A DNA stretch of 64,000 nucleotides from Betaproteobacteria bacterium (lineage in GTDB: Bacteria > Pseudomonadota > Gammaproteobacteria > Burkholderiales > Burkholderiaceae_C). Within the stretch, counting starts at the first letter, position 1. Every line of letters begins with the position of its first letter. Below are positions 52,286 to 61,152 of the stretch, one piece after another. Where the stretch lies: contig JADIZZ010000002.1 in the NCBI GenBank assembly GCA_016704535.1, positions 1 to 64,000 on the forward strand, written 5' to 3'. A program made the position numbers and the translations under genes. The notes under the pieces were generated by a model. The model saw only the letters and a program-made list of their open reading frames with translations, was not told where the DNA came from and made no database searches.

Positions 52286-52738
52286 ATGAAGAAGTTCATT
52301 GCCCTTACCGCTTTGTCGCTCGCCGCCCTGTCGGCGCAGGCCAAGGACATCGTCGACACCGCCGTGGCCGCCGGCAACTTCACCACCCTGGCCACGGCGC
52401 TGAAGGCGGCCGGCCTGATCGACACGCTCAAGGGCAAGGGTCCGTTCACGGTGTTCGCACCCACCGACGCGGCCTTCGCGAAGATCCCCAAAGCCGACCT
52501 CGACGCGCTGTTGAAGGACAAGGCCAAGCTCACCGCGGTGCTGACCTACCACGTCGTGCCGGGCAAGGTGATGGCCAAGGACGTGAAGGCCGGCATGGTG
52601 AAGACCGTGCAGGGCGGCAGCCTGACCGTGGCGACGATGGGCGGCGTGACCGTCGACGGCGCCAAGGTGTCGGCCACCGACATCGTGGCCGACAACGGCG
52701 TCATCCACGTCATCGACAGCGTCGTGTTGCCGAAGTGA
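52286..52738 (+). CDS. Secreted single-domain fasciclin protein
   Basis: The 150-residue protein has a signal peptide (MKKFIALTALSLAALSAQA) and one complete FAS1 domain: PFTVFAPTDAAFAKIP, LTYHVVPGKVMAKDV and NGVIHVIDSVVLPK. AAAGGA precedes its ATG. It has no lipobox, so it should be free in the periplasm or secreted. It is closer to the second domain of the upstream protein in the YHVV block, consistent with shared ancestry. Function is probably adhesive or envelope-related. Confidence 0.93.
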   Translation: MKKFIALTALSLAALSAQAKDIVDTAVAAGNFTTLATALKAAGLIDTLKGKGPFTVFAPTDAAFAKIPKADLDALLKDKAKLTAVLTYHVVPGKVMAKDVKAGMVKTVQGGSLTVATMGGVTVDGAKVSATDIVADNGVIHVIDSVVLPK

Positions 52739-52911
52739 TGCCACGGGTGCGGCGCCACGCGTTCCCTCAGATCGCGTAGCCCGCACCCGACGTTTCACGC
52801 TGCGGCGGCTGCAGCAGCCTTGGCCGGAAGCGTAGGCAGGCAGGCCCTCATGGATAATGAAATCTACGAATCCGTGCTGGCCCCAGGGCGCCTCAGACAC
52901 CCTTGTTCCCG

Positions 52912-55257
52912 ATGCGCATCACCCCGCTGGCCGTGGCGGCAGGCCTGCTGGCCGGCGCCGGGGTTGCGCGTGCCCAGAGCGCACCCACGCCACCTGATGC
53001 CCCTGCATCGGCTCCGGGGCTGCAACCCAGCCGCAGCCTGCAGCCCCTGCCGCGCGGCGAAGCGGCACGGCAGCTGCCCATCGTGCTGCAGGCTGACCGC
53101 ATCCGCAGCCAACCCGACCTGGAGACGGTGGCCGAAGGCCGCGTCGAATTCCGCCGTGGTGGCACCGTCATCAAGGCTGGACGTCTGGCCTACGACGTCG
53201 CACAAGACCTCGCCAGCGCCACGGGTGGCGTAAGCGTGAGCCGCGGTGCGGCGCTCTACACCGGACCCGAACTCCAGCTTCACGTGCAGCGCTTCGAGGG
53301 CTTCTTCCTCGAGCCGCGCTTCGAGTTCTTCCAGCTGGGCGCTGGCGGCCACGCCGACCGTATCGACTTCCTGGACAGCGCCCGATCGCGGGCCACGCAC
53401 GCCGAGTACACGAGTTGCCCGCGCGACGGCCCCGAAGAGCCGGCCTGGATACTGCGCACGGACAGCGTCAGTCTCGATCTCGAAAGGAACGAGGGCGTGG
53501 CCGAAGGCGCGGTGCTGCGCTTCCTGGGCACGCCCATTCTGGCGCTCCCGGCCTTGAGCTTTCCGCTTTCGGATGCGCGCAAATCGGGTTGGCTGCCGCC
53601 GTCGATCAACACCGACAACCGCAGCGGTATCGAGCTCGCAGTGCCCTGGTACTGGAACATTGCGCCACAGCGCGATGCCACCCTGACGCCGCGACTGATC
53701 ACGCGACGCGGCTTGGGCCTGGACAGCGAATTTCGCTACCTCGAAGCCCGCGATGAAGGCGCAGTCAATCTCGACTGGCTGCCCAAGGACCGCCTCACCG
53801 GAAGCTCGCGCGAGGCGCTGCAGTGGTCGCACCTGGGCCGTTTGACGACCGGCACGCGCTACAGCACCGAGCTGGTGCGGGTCTCGGACGACGAGTGGTG
53901 GAAGGACTTCCCCAGCGCCGGACGCAGCCTGACGCCGCGACTGCTCGCCGCGCGCGCGGCCGTCGAACACCCCTTCTTGGCGGGGCCGGCCGATGGCCTG
54001 TTCTACGCCCGAGCCTTGAAGTGGCAAGTGCTGCAGGCCTCGGAAGAGACGGTGACCTCGCCCTATGAACGCACGCCGCAGGTGGGCCTGCGGATGGGCG
54101 GCCAGCGCGGCGCCTGGCAGTACGACGCAGAGGCCGAGTACAACAGGTTCACGCTGCCCGGCGGGGTCGATGCCCGGGCGGGCCGGCCGGAGGGGGAACG
54201 GTTGCACCTGCTGGGCCACGTCAGCCATGCCTGGCGGCAGCCCGGCAGCTGGTTCGTGCCGCGGCTCAGCCTGAACGCGGCGGCCTACCGTCAGGCCGAG
54301 GTGCAAGCCCGTCGCGTCATCCCGACCATCAGCATCGATGCCGGCCTCGAGCTCGAGCGTCGGACGCAGGCCTTTGGCCGCGAGCTGCAGCAGACGCTGG
54401 AGCCGCGGCTGCTCTACGTGCGCACGCCTTACCGCGCGCAGAGCCAGCTGCCGAACTACGACGCGGCGGCGAAGGACTTCAACTTCGTCTCCATCTATAC
54501 CGACAACCAGTTTTCCGGCGTCGACCGCGTCAACGACGCCAACCAGCTCACGGCCGGCGTGACGACACGCTTCGTCGACGCGCGCAGCGGGGCCGAAGTG
54601 CTGCGCCTGGGCCTGGTGCAGCGTGTTCTCTTCCAACCCCAGCGCGTCACCGCGCAACCCGATGGCACACCCGACGGTGAGCCGCTGGAACAGCGCTTGT
54701 CCGACGCGCTGTTGCTGGGCAGCACCAGCGTCTTTCCGGCCTGGACGCTGGATGCCGCGGTGCAATACAGCCCCGACATCCAGCGCTCGGTGCGCGCCAT
54801 CGTCGGTGCACGGTATTCGCCCGGCCCGCTGCGCACCGTCTCGGCCACCTACCGCACGGCCCGCGGCCTCAACGAGCAGGTGGAACTGGGCTGGCAGTGG
54901 CCTGTTTATGGCGCGACGCGGGCGGGGCAGCGTGATGCGTCCTGCAAGGGCGCCTGGTACTCGGTGGGCCGGGTCAACTACAGCCTCAAGGACAGCCGCG
55001 TCACCGACTCGGTGCTCGGCCTGGAGTACGACGCGGGCTGCTGGATAGGCCGCTTCGTTGCCGAGCGGCTGTCCACGGGTCGCAGCGAGGCGACGACGCG
55101 GCTGATGCTGCAGTTGGAACTGGTGGGCCTGTCGCGCATCGGCTCCAACCCGCTCAAGGTCTTGAAGGAGAATATCCCTGGTTACCGCCTGCTTCGCGAA
55201 GAGCGCGGTGTCGCATCACCCGCCGGAGCCTGGCCCCCTGCCCCCGTCTATGACTGA
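52912..55257 (+). CDS. lptD: LPS-assembly outer-membrane protein LptD
   Basis: The ATG at 52912 (MRITPLAVAAGLLAGAGVAR) gives 781 residues with a signal peptide; a TTG nine bases upstream is in frame. An OstA/LptA-like N-terminal domain (about 60-160, ADRIRSQPDLETVAEGRVEF) is followed by the beta-barrel with WDFS-type strands and the typical NIPGYRLLREE end. With LptE it inserts LPS into the outer leaflet. Cysteines are present in the N-terminal and C-terminal parts for disulfides. It overlaps surA at its stop. Confidence 0.94.
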   Translation: MRITPLAVAAGLLAGAGVARAQSAPTPPDAPASAPGLQPSRSLQPLPRGEAARQLPIVLQADRIRSQPDLETVAEGRVEFRRGGTVIKAGRLAYDVAQDLASATGGVSVSRGAALYTGPELQLHVQRFEGFFLEPRFEFFQLGAGGHADRIDFLDSARSRATHAEYTSCPRDGPEEPAWILRTDSVSLDLERNEGVAEGAVLRFLGTPILALPALSFPLSDARKSGWLPPSINTDNRSGIELAVPWYWNIAPQRDATLTPRLITRRGLGLDSEFRYLEARDEGAVNLDWLPKDRLTGSSREALQWSHLGRLTTGTRYSTELVRVSDDEWWKDFPSAGRSLTPRLLAARAAVEHPFLAGPADGLFYARALKWQVLQASEETVTSPYERTPQVGLRMGGQRGAWQYDAEAEYNRFTLPGGVDARAGRPEGERLHLLGHVSHAWRQPGSWFVPRLSLNAAAYRQAEVQARRVIPTISIDAGLELERRTQAFGRELQQTLEPRLLYVRTPYRAQSQLPNYDAAAKDFNFVSIYTDNQFSGVDRVNDANQLTAGVTTRFVDARSGAEVLRLGLVQRVLFQPQRVTAQPDGTPDGEPLEQRLSDALLLGSTSVFPAWTLDAAVQYSPDIQRSVRAIVGARYSPGPLRTVSATYRTARGLNEQVELGWQWPVYGATRAGQRDASCKGAWYSVGRVNYSLKDSRVTDSVLGLEYDAGCWIGRFVAERLSTGRSEATTRLMLQLELVGLSRIGSNPLKVLKENIPGYRLLREERGVASPAGAWPPAPVYD

Positions 55258-56584
55258 TTCCCTCTCCCGCCTGCCGCCTGCCTGTCGCACCGCGCTGGCG
55301 ACCGCCGTGCTGGGCTTCATCCTCGGGATTCCCGACGCCGGGGCCCAGGGTCGCAACGCGCCGCGCAATGGCGACTACATCGCGGTCATCGTGAACCAGG
55401 AACTCGTGACCGCCGGCGAGGTGGAACGCCGCATCGAGCGTGCCCAAGCCGAGGCCGGGCGCGGCGTCAAGCTGCCCCCGGAGGTCGAACTTCGCCGGCT
55501 GGCGCTGGACGCACTGATCGACGAGCGCGTGATGATCACGCAGGCGCGCGAGAGCGGCATGCGCGTCGATGACGACGAGGTCGACCGCGCGGTGCAGAGC
55601 ATCGCAGCGCAGAACCAGATATCGATCGCCACGCTGCGCGAACGTCTGCGCGCCGAAGGTACCGACTACGGCCGTTTCCGCGCCAACGTGCGCGACCAGA
55701 TCATGATCGAACGCCTGCGCGAGCGCGAGGTGTACGGCCGCATCCGCATCAGCGACGAGGAAGTCGACGCCTTCCTCGACGAGCAGCGCGCCAAGGCCAA
55801 CGCCGATGCCAACACCAACATCGCGCAGATCCTCGTCACCGTGGCCGAAGGCGCCGACGCCGCCACCGTGGCCGCACGCCGTGCGGTGGCCGAACTGGCG
55901 CTGGCCCGCGTCCAGAAGGGCGAGCCCTTCGAGGCCGTGGCACGCGAAGTGTCGGAAGACGGCAACCGCGCCGCTGGCGGCGTCATCGGCCTGCGGCCGG
56001 CGTCGCGGCTGCCCGACTTGTTCGTCGAAGCCACCAAATCGCTCAAGCCTGGCGAAGTGACACCGGCCCCGGTGCGTTCGGGCGCCGGTTTCCACGTGCT
56101 GAAGTTGCTGGAACGCAAGGAGGCGCCGCTGGGACGCATCACGCAGACCCGGGCGCGCCACGTGCTGCTGCGCACCTCGCCGCAGCTCAGTGCCGAGGTC
56201 GCGGCAAGGCGGCTGGCCGAGTACCGGCGGCAGATCGAGGGCGGCAGCAAGACTTTCGAGGAAATCGCGCGACAGTTCAGCGAAGATGGGTCCGCCGCTG
56301 CGGGCGGCGACCTGGGCTGGGCCTCGCCCGGCGTCATGGTGCCCGAGTTCGAAGAGGCGATGAACGCGCTGCCGCTGAACGGCCTGTCTGCGCCGGTGGT
56401 CTCGCGTTTCGGCGTGCACCTGATCCAGGTGCTGGAGCGTCGCGAGCAGGTGCTGGAACTCAAGCAGTTGCGCGAGCAGGCGCGCAATGTGATGCGCGAA
56501 CAACGCTTCGAGCAGGCCTATCTCGACTGGACGAAGGAACTGCGTTCACGCGCCTACGTCGAGTACCGCGAGCCGCCGCAATGA
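55250..56584 (+). CDS. surA: Periplasmic chaperone and peptidyl-prolyl isomerase SurA
   Basis: From the ATG at 55250, overlapping the lptD end by 8 nt, the protein has 444 residues. A signal peptide (ATAVLGFILGIPDAGAQ) is followed by the SurA N-terminal chaperone domain (about 40-165). Two parvulin domains follow (about 180-275, NIAQILVTVAEGADAATVAA, and 290-390, RARHVLLRTSPQLSAEVAAR). It folds outer-membrane proteins including LptD, so the coupling is meaningful. Confidence 0.95.
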   Translation: MTDSLSRLPPACRTALATAVLGFILGIPDAGAQGRNAPRNGDYIAVIVNQELVTAGEVERRIERAQAEAGRGVKLPPEVELRRLALDALIDERVMITQARESGMRVDDDEVDRAVQSIAAQNQISIATLRERLRAEGTDYGRFRANVRDQIMIERLREREVYGRIRISDEEVDAFLDEQRAKANADANTNIAQILVTVAEGADAATVAARRAVAELALARVQKGEPFEAVAREVSEDGNRAAGGVIGLRPASRLPDLFVEATKSLKPGEVTPAPVRSGAGFHVLKLLERKEAPLGRITQTRARHVLLRTSPQLSAEVAARRLAEYRRQIEGGSKTFEEIARQFSEDGSAAAGGDLGWASPGVMVPEFEEAMNALPLNGLSAPVVSRFGVHLIQVLERREQVLELKQLREQARNVMREQRFEQAYLDWTKELRSRAYVEYREPPQ

Positions 56585-56647
56585 GGCGGCGCCTGATGCG
56601 GACACCGTCGCAGTGAGCGACGCCCGGTCGCCCGGGCAGGTTGCGCC

Positions 56648-57406
56648 GTGAACCACATCGCGCGCAAGCGCTTCGGGCAGCACTTCCTGGCCGACGACAG
56701 CGTCATCCACGCCATCGTTCGGGCCATCGCACCGCGGCCGGGCGAGGCCGTCGTCGAGATCGGCCCCGGCCTCGGCGCCTTGACCTACGCGCTGCGCGAC
56801 CGCTGCGGCGCACTCACCGTCATCGAACTCGACCGCGACCTCGCGGCCCGGCTGCGCCGGCAGGCGGGCCTGACGGTGGTGGAGGCCGACGTGCTGAAGG
56901 TCGACTTCAACGCGCTGGCGGCCACGGCGGGCCAGAAGCTGCGCGTGGTGGGTAACCTGCCCTACAACATCAGCACACCGATCCTCTTCCACCTGCTCGA
57001 CGCCTCCAGCGTGGTGCAGGACCAGCACTTCATGCTGCAGAAGGAAGTCGTCGACCGCATGGCTGCCGCACCCGGCAGCAAGGACTACGGGCGGCTGAGC
57101 GTGATGCTGCAGTGGCGCTACCGCATCGAGAGCGTGCTCGACGTGCCACCCGAGGCCTTCGACCCGCCACCGCGTGTCGACTCGGCTGTCGTGCGCATGG
57201 AGCCGCTGCCAGCCGACGACAGCGTCGACGCCGCCCGGCTGGGTGCGCTGGTGGCAGTGGCGTTTTCGCAGCGGCGCAAGATCCTGCGCGGCACGCTGGG
57301 CCGCTGGATCGAGCAGCAGGGGCTGCAGACGCCTTTCGACCTGCAGCGCCGCGCCGAGGAAGTGCCGGTGGACGAGTACCTGGCACTGGCCCGCGCACGC
57401 CCATGA
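56648..57406 (+). CDS. ksgA: 16S rRNA dimethyladenosine transferase
   Basis: The 252-residue protein starts at a GTG: NHIARKRFGQHFLADDSVIH is the family N-terminus. SAM binding is shown by EIGPGLGALTYALRD, and the catalytic NLPYN motif occurs in VVGNLPYNISTPILFHLLD. It dimethylates two adjacent adenines in 16S rRNA helix 45. It follows surA by 63 nt. In many relatives pdxA lies in this cluster; it is absent here. Confidence 0.97.
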   Translation: MNHIARKRFGQHFLADDSVIHAIVRAIAPRPGEAVVEIGPGLGALTYALRDRCGALTVIELDRDLAARLRRQAGLTVVEADVLKVDFNALAATAGQKLRVVGNLPYNISTPILFHLLDASSVVQDQHFMLQKEVVDRMAAAPGSKDYGRLSVMLQWRYRIESVLDVPPEAFDPPPRVDSAVVRMEPLPADDSVDAARLGALVAVAFSQRRKILRGTLGRWIEQQGLQTPFDLQRRAEEVPVDEYLALARARP

Positions 57407-57408
57407 CG

Positions 57409-57430
57409 AAGGGCTCCCGCAGGAGCCCTT
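57409..57430 (+). terminator. Terminator of the lptD-surA-ksgA operon
   Basis: AAGGGCTCC and GGAGCCCTT form a 9-bp stem with a CGCA loop, 3 nt after the ksgA stop, followed by GTTCGAG. The stem is strong and the T-run is only in the stem end, so efficiency is uncertain. Confidence 0.8.
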
Positions 57431-57591
57431 GTTCGAGACTTCCGAAAACCCTTGTCTAGGCCGCGCTCAACCAGGCGGCGGTATCGAACGCGCTGCTCAT
57501 CAAGGGCATGTTCATGCCGAAGTTGGGATTGGTGCCGTTCTTGGGCACCACCTTGACGGCCGGCTTGACTGCTGCTGCGGGGGCCACCTCG

Positions 57592-57632
57592 GTAGCCCGC
57601 TCCCATGACCCGATTTCGAGGGAGCGGGCTAC
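57592..57632 (-). terminator. Inverted repeat overlapping the barstar stop codon
   Basis: GTAGCCCGCTCCC (57592-57604) and GGGAGCGGGCTAC (57620-57632) form a 13-bp stem with a 15-base loop. It begins within the barstar stop codon on the minus strand. It has no T-run, so it may be a terminator or an RNA-stabilising hairpin. Confidence 0.7.
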
Positions 57633-58024
57633 TGAAAAGAATAGAAGCACCTGAACGGTATTCGTCGTTCCCCCCAGAACTCGGCTGCGTCGCGGAAGAC
57701 CTCGAGCAGCTGCTCGCGGGCCTCGCGGTCGAAACGCGGGTTGTCGGGGATCTGCTCGAGCACGACGACGAAGCCCGGCTGCTGGCCGGCCTTGTGCACG
57801 AGATCGGTCATGCAGTCGTACAGCGCGTCGAGGTTCTTGCCGAAGTGGGCCGGGAAGGTGAAGGCCTGGGCGATGCCTTCCAGCACCTCCTGCTTCGACT
57901 GCGTCGAGGACAGGTTGGCGTAGAGGAAATGCTGGCCGGCGGCTTCCGCCGCTTTCATCAGGTCATCGACACGGTAGGCGCGTATCGCCTGGACGATGTT
58001 CGGTCGGATGGTCTGCAACTCCAT
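57629..58024 (-). CDS. Barstar-family ribonuclease inhibitor
   Basis: The ATG at 58024 with AGGAGG nine bases upstream gives 131 residues. The barstar fold is recognised by FTFPAHFGKNLDALYDCMTD and FVVVLEQIP. It lies 56 nt after a secreted barnase-like RNase gene on the same strand. It would hold any RNase that stays in the cytoplasm inactive and so protect the producer. Barstar homologues without a neighbouring RNase are common, but here the pair is complete. Confidence 0.92.
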   Translation of the reverse strand: MELQTIRPNIVQAIRAYRVDDLMKAAEAAGQHFLYANLSSTQSKQEVLEGIAQAFTFPAHFGKNLDALYDCMTDLVHKAGQQPGFVVVLEQIPDNPRFDREAREQLLEVFRDAAEFWGERRIPFRCFYSFQ

Positions 58025-58080
58025 GGTCGCGATCCTCCTGGGCAAGGGCGTAAAGGTTTCAGGATGCAGGGTGCCGACAT

Positions 58081-58518
58081 TCATGGTGCGATGAGCCGAA
58101 AGCTCGCGTAGTGATCGTCGGTGTAGAAACAGGCTTGCGGGCGCGTCGGGGGCTTGCCGCCGCAGACGATGCGGCGTGCGCCCCGGTTCGACGCGCCGGG
58201 TGTCTTGACGGTGTACTCCCGGTAATGACCCCGGGGATGCAGGGGCAGCAGGCGTTCGCGATTGCCGAACACCGTGCCGTCCTTCTGGTAAGGAAACGGC
58301 CCGCCTTGCAGGATCAACTCGTGAGTGGTCTGCGCCTCGGCCGGCAAGCTGCCCAGGGCCACCGGCGCCATGGCGGCCGGACTGTCCGGCGTGCGGGCCG
58401 ACGCCGAAATCACCACCGCACCGGCTGCCAAGCCGGCGACCACCATGACGGCAGCCCCCCACTTGTGCAACGCCCGCCGCAGCCCACTGCTCGACGAGTC
58501 CGAACCGGTCCGGAACAC
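58081..58518 (-). CDS. Secreted barnase-like ribonuclease
   Basis: I chose the GTG at 58518, giving 145 residues; a TTG at 58539 is an alternative. A basic stretch and hydrophobic helix (ALHKWGAAVMVVAGLAAGAV) form a signal peptide or anchor. The N1/T1 RNase domain follows: GGPFPYQKDGTVFGNRE, then HYREYTVKTPG with the catalytic glutamate, RGARRIVCGG with the arginine, and TDDHYASF with the histidine. It should cleave single-stranded RNA after guanine. Export plus adjacent barstar suggests a toxin used outside the cell or in RNA scavenging. Confidence 0.92.
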   Translation of the reverse strand: MFRTGSDSSSSGLRRALHKWGAAVMVVAGLAAGAVVISASARTPDSPAAMAPVALGSLPAEAQTTHELILQGGPFPYQKDGTVFGNRERLLPLHPRGHYREYTVKTPGASNRGARRIVCGGKPPTRPQACFYTDDHYASFRLIAP

Positions 58519-58638
58519 GGGTTTACCCTGAAAAAGCAAACCGAAATGTTATCCGAACCCCCCCGAAAACTCAAGCCGCCGCCCAAAAATGGGGCAGAGA
58601 CTGAAGGTCATCAGTGTGCGCTCACATGCGAAATCGGA

Positions 58639-60984
58639 TCAGGGAGCGCGACTTGTCGCACGTCCTGAGTCCTCCTGCGGGGCGCCCGCTACCGTGAGAG
58701 CGGTCATGTTGACGATGCGCCGCACCGTCGCCGAGGGCGTGAGCACGTGCACTGGCTTGGCAGCGCCCAGCAGCACCGGGCCAACCGCGATACCGCCGCC
58801 AGCGGCGGTTTTCAGGAGGTTGTAGGCGATGTTGGCGGCGTCGATGTTCGGGAACACCAGCAGATTGGCCTCGTCGTGCAGCGTGCTGTGCGGCATCAGC
58901 TTGGCACGCTCGGCGGCGTCCAGCGCCACGTCGCCGTGCATCTCGCCGTCCACCTCCAGCCAGGGCGCTTGCTCGCGCAGCAGCGCCAGCGTGCGACGCA
59001 TCTTCACCGCACTGGGCAGGTCGCTGGTGCCGAAATTGCTGTGCGACAGCAGAGCGACCTTGGGCTGCAGGCCAAAGCGCTGGACCTCTTCGGCCGCCAT
59101 CACCGTGATCTCGCACAACTCTTCGGGCGTCGGGTCGGCGTTGACGTGCGTGTCGACCAGGAAAACCTGGCGGCCCGGCAGCATCAGGCCGTTCATGCAC
59201 GCGTAGACCTGCACGTCCTGCGGTGTACTCGGGCTGCCACCCTGGCGCTTGCCTATGACCTGGTCGATGTAGTGCAGGTGCTGCGCCGTGGTGCCCCAGG
59301 TGCCGCAGAGCAGGCCATCGACCTCGCCCGTCCTCAGCAACATCGAGCCGATCAGCGTCAGGCGGCGCCGCATCTCGATCTTGGCCATCTGCACGCTGAC
59401 ACCCTTGCGCTCGGTCAGCTGGTGGTAGGTGGCCCAGAAGTCGCGGTAGCGCGCGTCATGCTCGACGTTGACGACGTCGTAGTCCACTCCTTCCTGCAGC
59501 CGCAGGCCGAACTTCTCGACGCGTGTGGCAATCACGGCTGGCCGGCCAATCAGCGTCGGCCGCGCCAGGCCCTCGTCGACCACCACCTGCACGGCGCGCA
59601 GCACCCGCTCGTCCTCGCCCTCGGCGTAGGCCACGCGTTTGTGCGTGGCACGCTTGGCGGCCTGGAAGATGGGCTTCATCGTCGTGCCCGAGGCGAAGAC
59701 GAAGTGCTTCAGCTTCTCGCGGTAAGCCTCGAGGTCGGCAATGGGGCGCATCGCCACGCCCGACTCGGCTGCCGCCTTCGCCACGGCCGGCGCGATCATC
59801 ATCATCAACCGGTGGTCGAAGGGCTTGGGGATCAAGTACTCGGGGCCGAAGCTCAGCGTGGCGCCGGCGTAGGCCGCGGCAACCACCTCGCTCTGCTCGG
59901 CGCGGGCCAGCTCGGCGATGGCGTGCACGGCGGCGATTTCCATCGCGTCGGTCACCGTCGTCGCGCCGCAGTCCAGCGCGCCGCGGAAGATGTAGGGGAA
60001 ACACAGGACGTTGTTGACCTGGTTCGGGTAGTCCGACCGGCCGGTGGCCATGATGACGTCGTCGCGCACCGCCTTGACCTCGTCGGGGCGGATCTCGGGC
60101 GTGGGGTTGGCCAGCGCGAAGATCACCGGCCGGGGCGCCATCGTCGCCACCATCGCGGGCTTGAGCACGCCGCCGGCACTCAGGCCCAGGAAGACGTCGG
60201 CGCCTTGGATCACCTCGGCCAGCTTGCGCGCCGGTGTCGGCTGCGCGAACTGCAGCTTGTCCTCGTCCATCAGCTCGGTACGGCCTTCGTAGACCACGCC
60301 GGCCAGGTCGGTCACCCAGATGTTGCGGCGCGGCAGGCCCAGCTTCATCAGCAGGCCCAGGCAGGCCAGCGCGGCGGCGCCGGCGCCGCTGGTGACGAGC
60401 TTGACCTCGTCGATGCGCTTGCCCGCCACCTTCAGCGCGTTCATCACTGCGGCGCCCACCACGATGGCCGTGCCGTGCTGGTCGTCGTGGAAGACGGGGA
60501 TCTTCATGCGCTCGCGCAGCTTGCGCTCGACGTAGAAGCAGTCGGGCGCCTTGATGTCCTCGAGGTTGATGCCACCGAACGTGGGCTCCAGCGCGGCGAT
60601 GATGTCGACCAGCTTGTCGAGGTTGCGCTCGTTGATCTCGAGGTCGAAGACGTCGATGCCGGCGAACTTCTTGAACAGCACCGCCTTGCCTTCCATCACC
60701 GGCTTGGACGCCAGCGGGCCGATGTCGCCCAGGCCGAGCACGGCCGTGCCGTTGGTGACCACCGCCACCAGGTTGCCGCGCGCGGTGTAGCGGAAGGCGT
60801 TGGCCGGGTCGTCGACGATGGCCTCGCAGGCGAAGGCCACGCCCGGCGTGTAGGCCAGCGCCAGGTCGCGCTGGTTGACCATCTGCTTGGTGGCGTTGAC
60901 CGAGAGCTTGCCCGGCGTCGGAAACTCGTGGTACTCGAGCGCCGCCTGCTTGAGGTCGGCCGCCTGCTGTTCTTTGCTGGACAT
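58639..60984 (-). CDS. maeB: NADP-dependent malic enzyme with phosphotransacetylase-like domain
   Basis: From the ATG at 60984 the protein has 781 residues. The malic domain (about 1-430) has YTPGVAFACEAI, FGGINLEDIKAPDCFYVE and VFHDDQHGTAIV. The C-terminal half (about 440-770) is the phosphotransacetylase-like regulatory domain typical of MaeB. It converts malate to pyruvate and CO2 with NADPH formation. A divergent sensor kinase gene of the DctB/FixL kind lies 168 nt away, consistent with control of C4-dicarboxylate use. Confidence 0.96.
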   Translation of the reverse strand: MSSKEQQAADLKQAALEYHEFPTPGKLSVNATKQMVNQRDLALAYTPGVAFACEAIVDDPANAFRYTARGNLVAVVTNGTAVLGLGDIGPLASKPVMEGKAVLFKKFAGIDVFDLEINERNLDKLVDIIAALEPTFGGINLEDIKAPDCFYVERKLRERMKIPVFHDDQHGTAIVVGAAVMNALKVAGKRIDEVKLVTSGAGAAALACLGLLMKLGLPRRNIWVTDLAGVVYEGRTELMDEDKLQFAQPTPARKLAEVIQGADVFLGLSAGGVLKPAMVATMAPRPVIFALANPTPEIRPDEVKAVRDDVIMATGRSDYPNQVNNVLCFPYIFRGALDCGATTVTDAMEIAAVHAIAELARAEQSEVVAAAYAGATLSFGPEYLIPKPFDHRLMMMIAPAVAKAAAESGVAMRPIADLEAYREKLKHFVFASGTTMKPIFQAAKRATHKRVAYAEGEDERVLRAVQVVVDEGLARPTLIGRPAVIATRVEKFGLRLQEGVDYDVVNVEHDARYRDFWATYHQLTERKGVSVQMAKIEMRRRLTLIGSMLLRTGEVDGLLCGTWGTTAQHLHYIDQVIGKRQGGSPSTPQDVQVYACMNGLMLPGRQVFLVDTHVNADPTPEELCEITVMAAEEVQRFGLQPKVALLSHSNFGTSDLPSAVKMRRTLALLREQAPWLEVDGEMHGDVALDAAERAKLMPHSTLHDEANLLVFPNIDAANIAYNLLKTAAGGGIAVGPVLLGAAKPVHVLTPSATVRRIVNMTALTVAGAPQEDSGRATSRAP

Positions 60985-61152
60985 CGCTCGGGTCTCCTGG
61001 TGGGGCCCGCTCGCGCTGCCGTGCAGCGGCAGGGCGGGGTCAGAGCGGGCAGGAATTGTAGGAGCGCAGTGTCGGCCGAGCCGGGCTGGGGGCGATGCGC
61101 GAAACTGCGTAGGCGGCCTGTCACCGGCGCGGCCAATACTGCAGTCGACGCC

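Noticed and set aside
52739..52911. Possible small gene between the fasciclin gene and lptD
   Set aside because: The only frame (from 52820) runs into lptD in another phase and has no conserved content; the region more likely holds the lptD promoter.
57456..57650. Small minus-strand ORF of 64 codons after ksgA
   Set aside because: It crosses the inverted repeat at 57592-57632 and the barstar stop, shows no known motif and has no ribosome-binding site; a short real peptide ending GMNMPLMSSAFDTAAWLSAA cannot be excluded.
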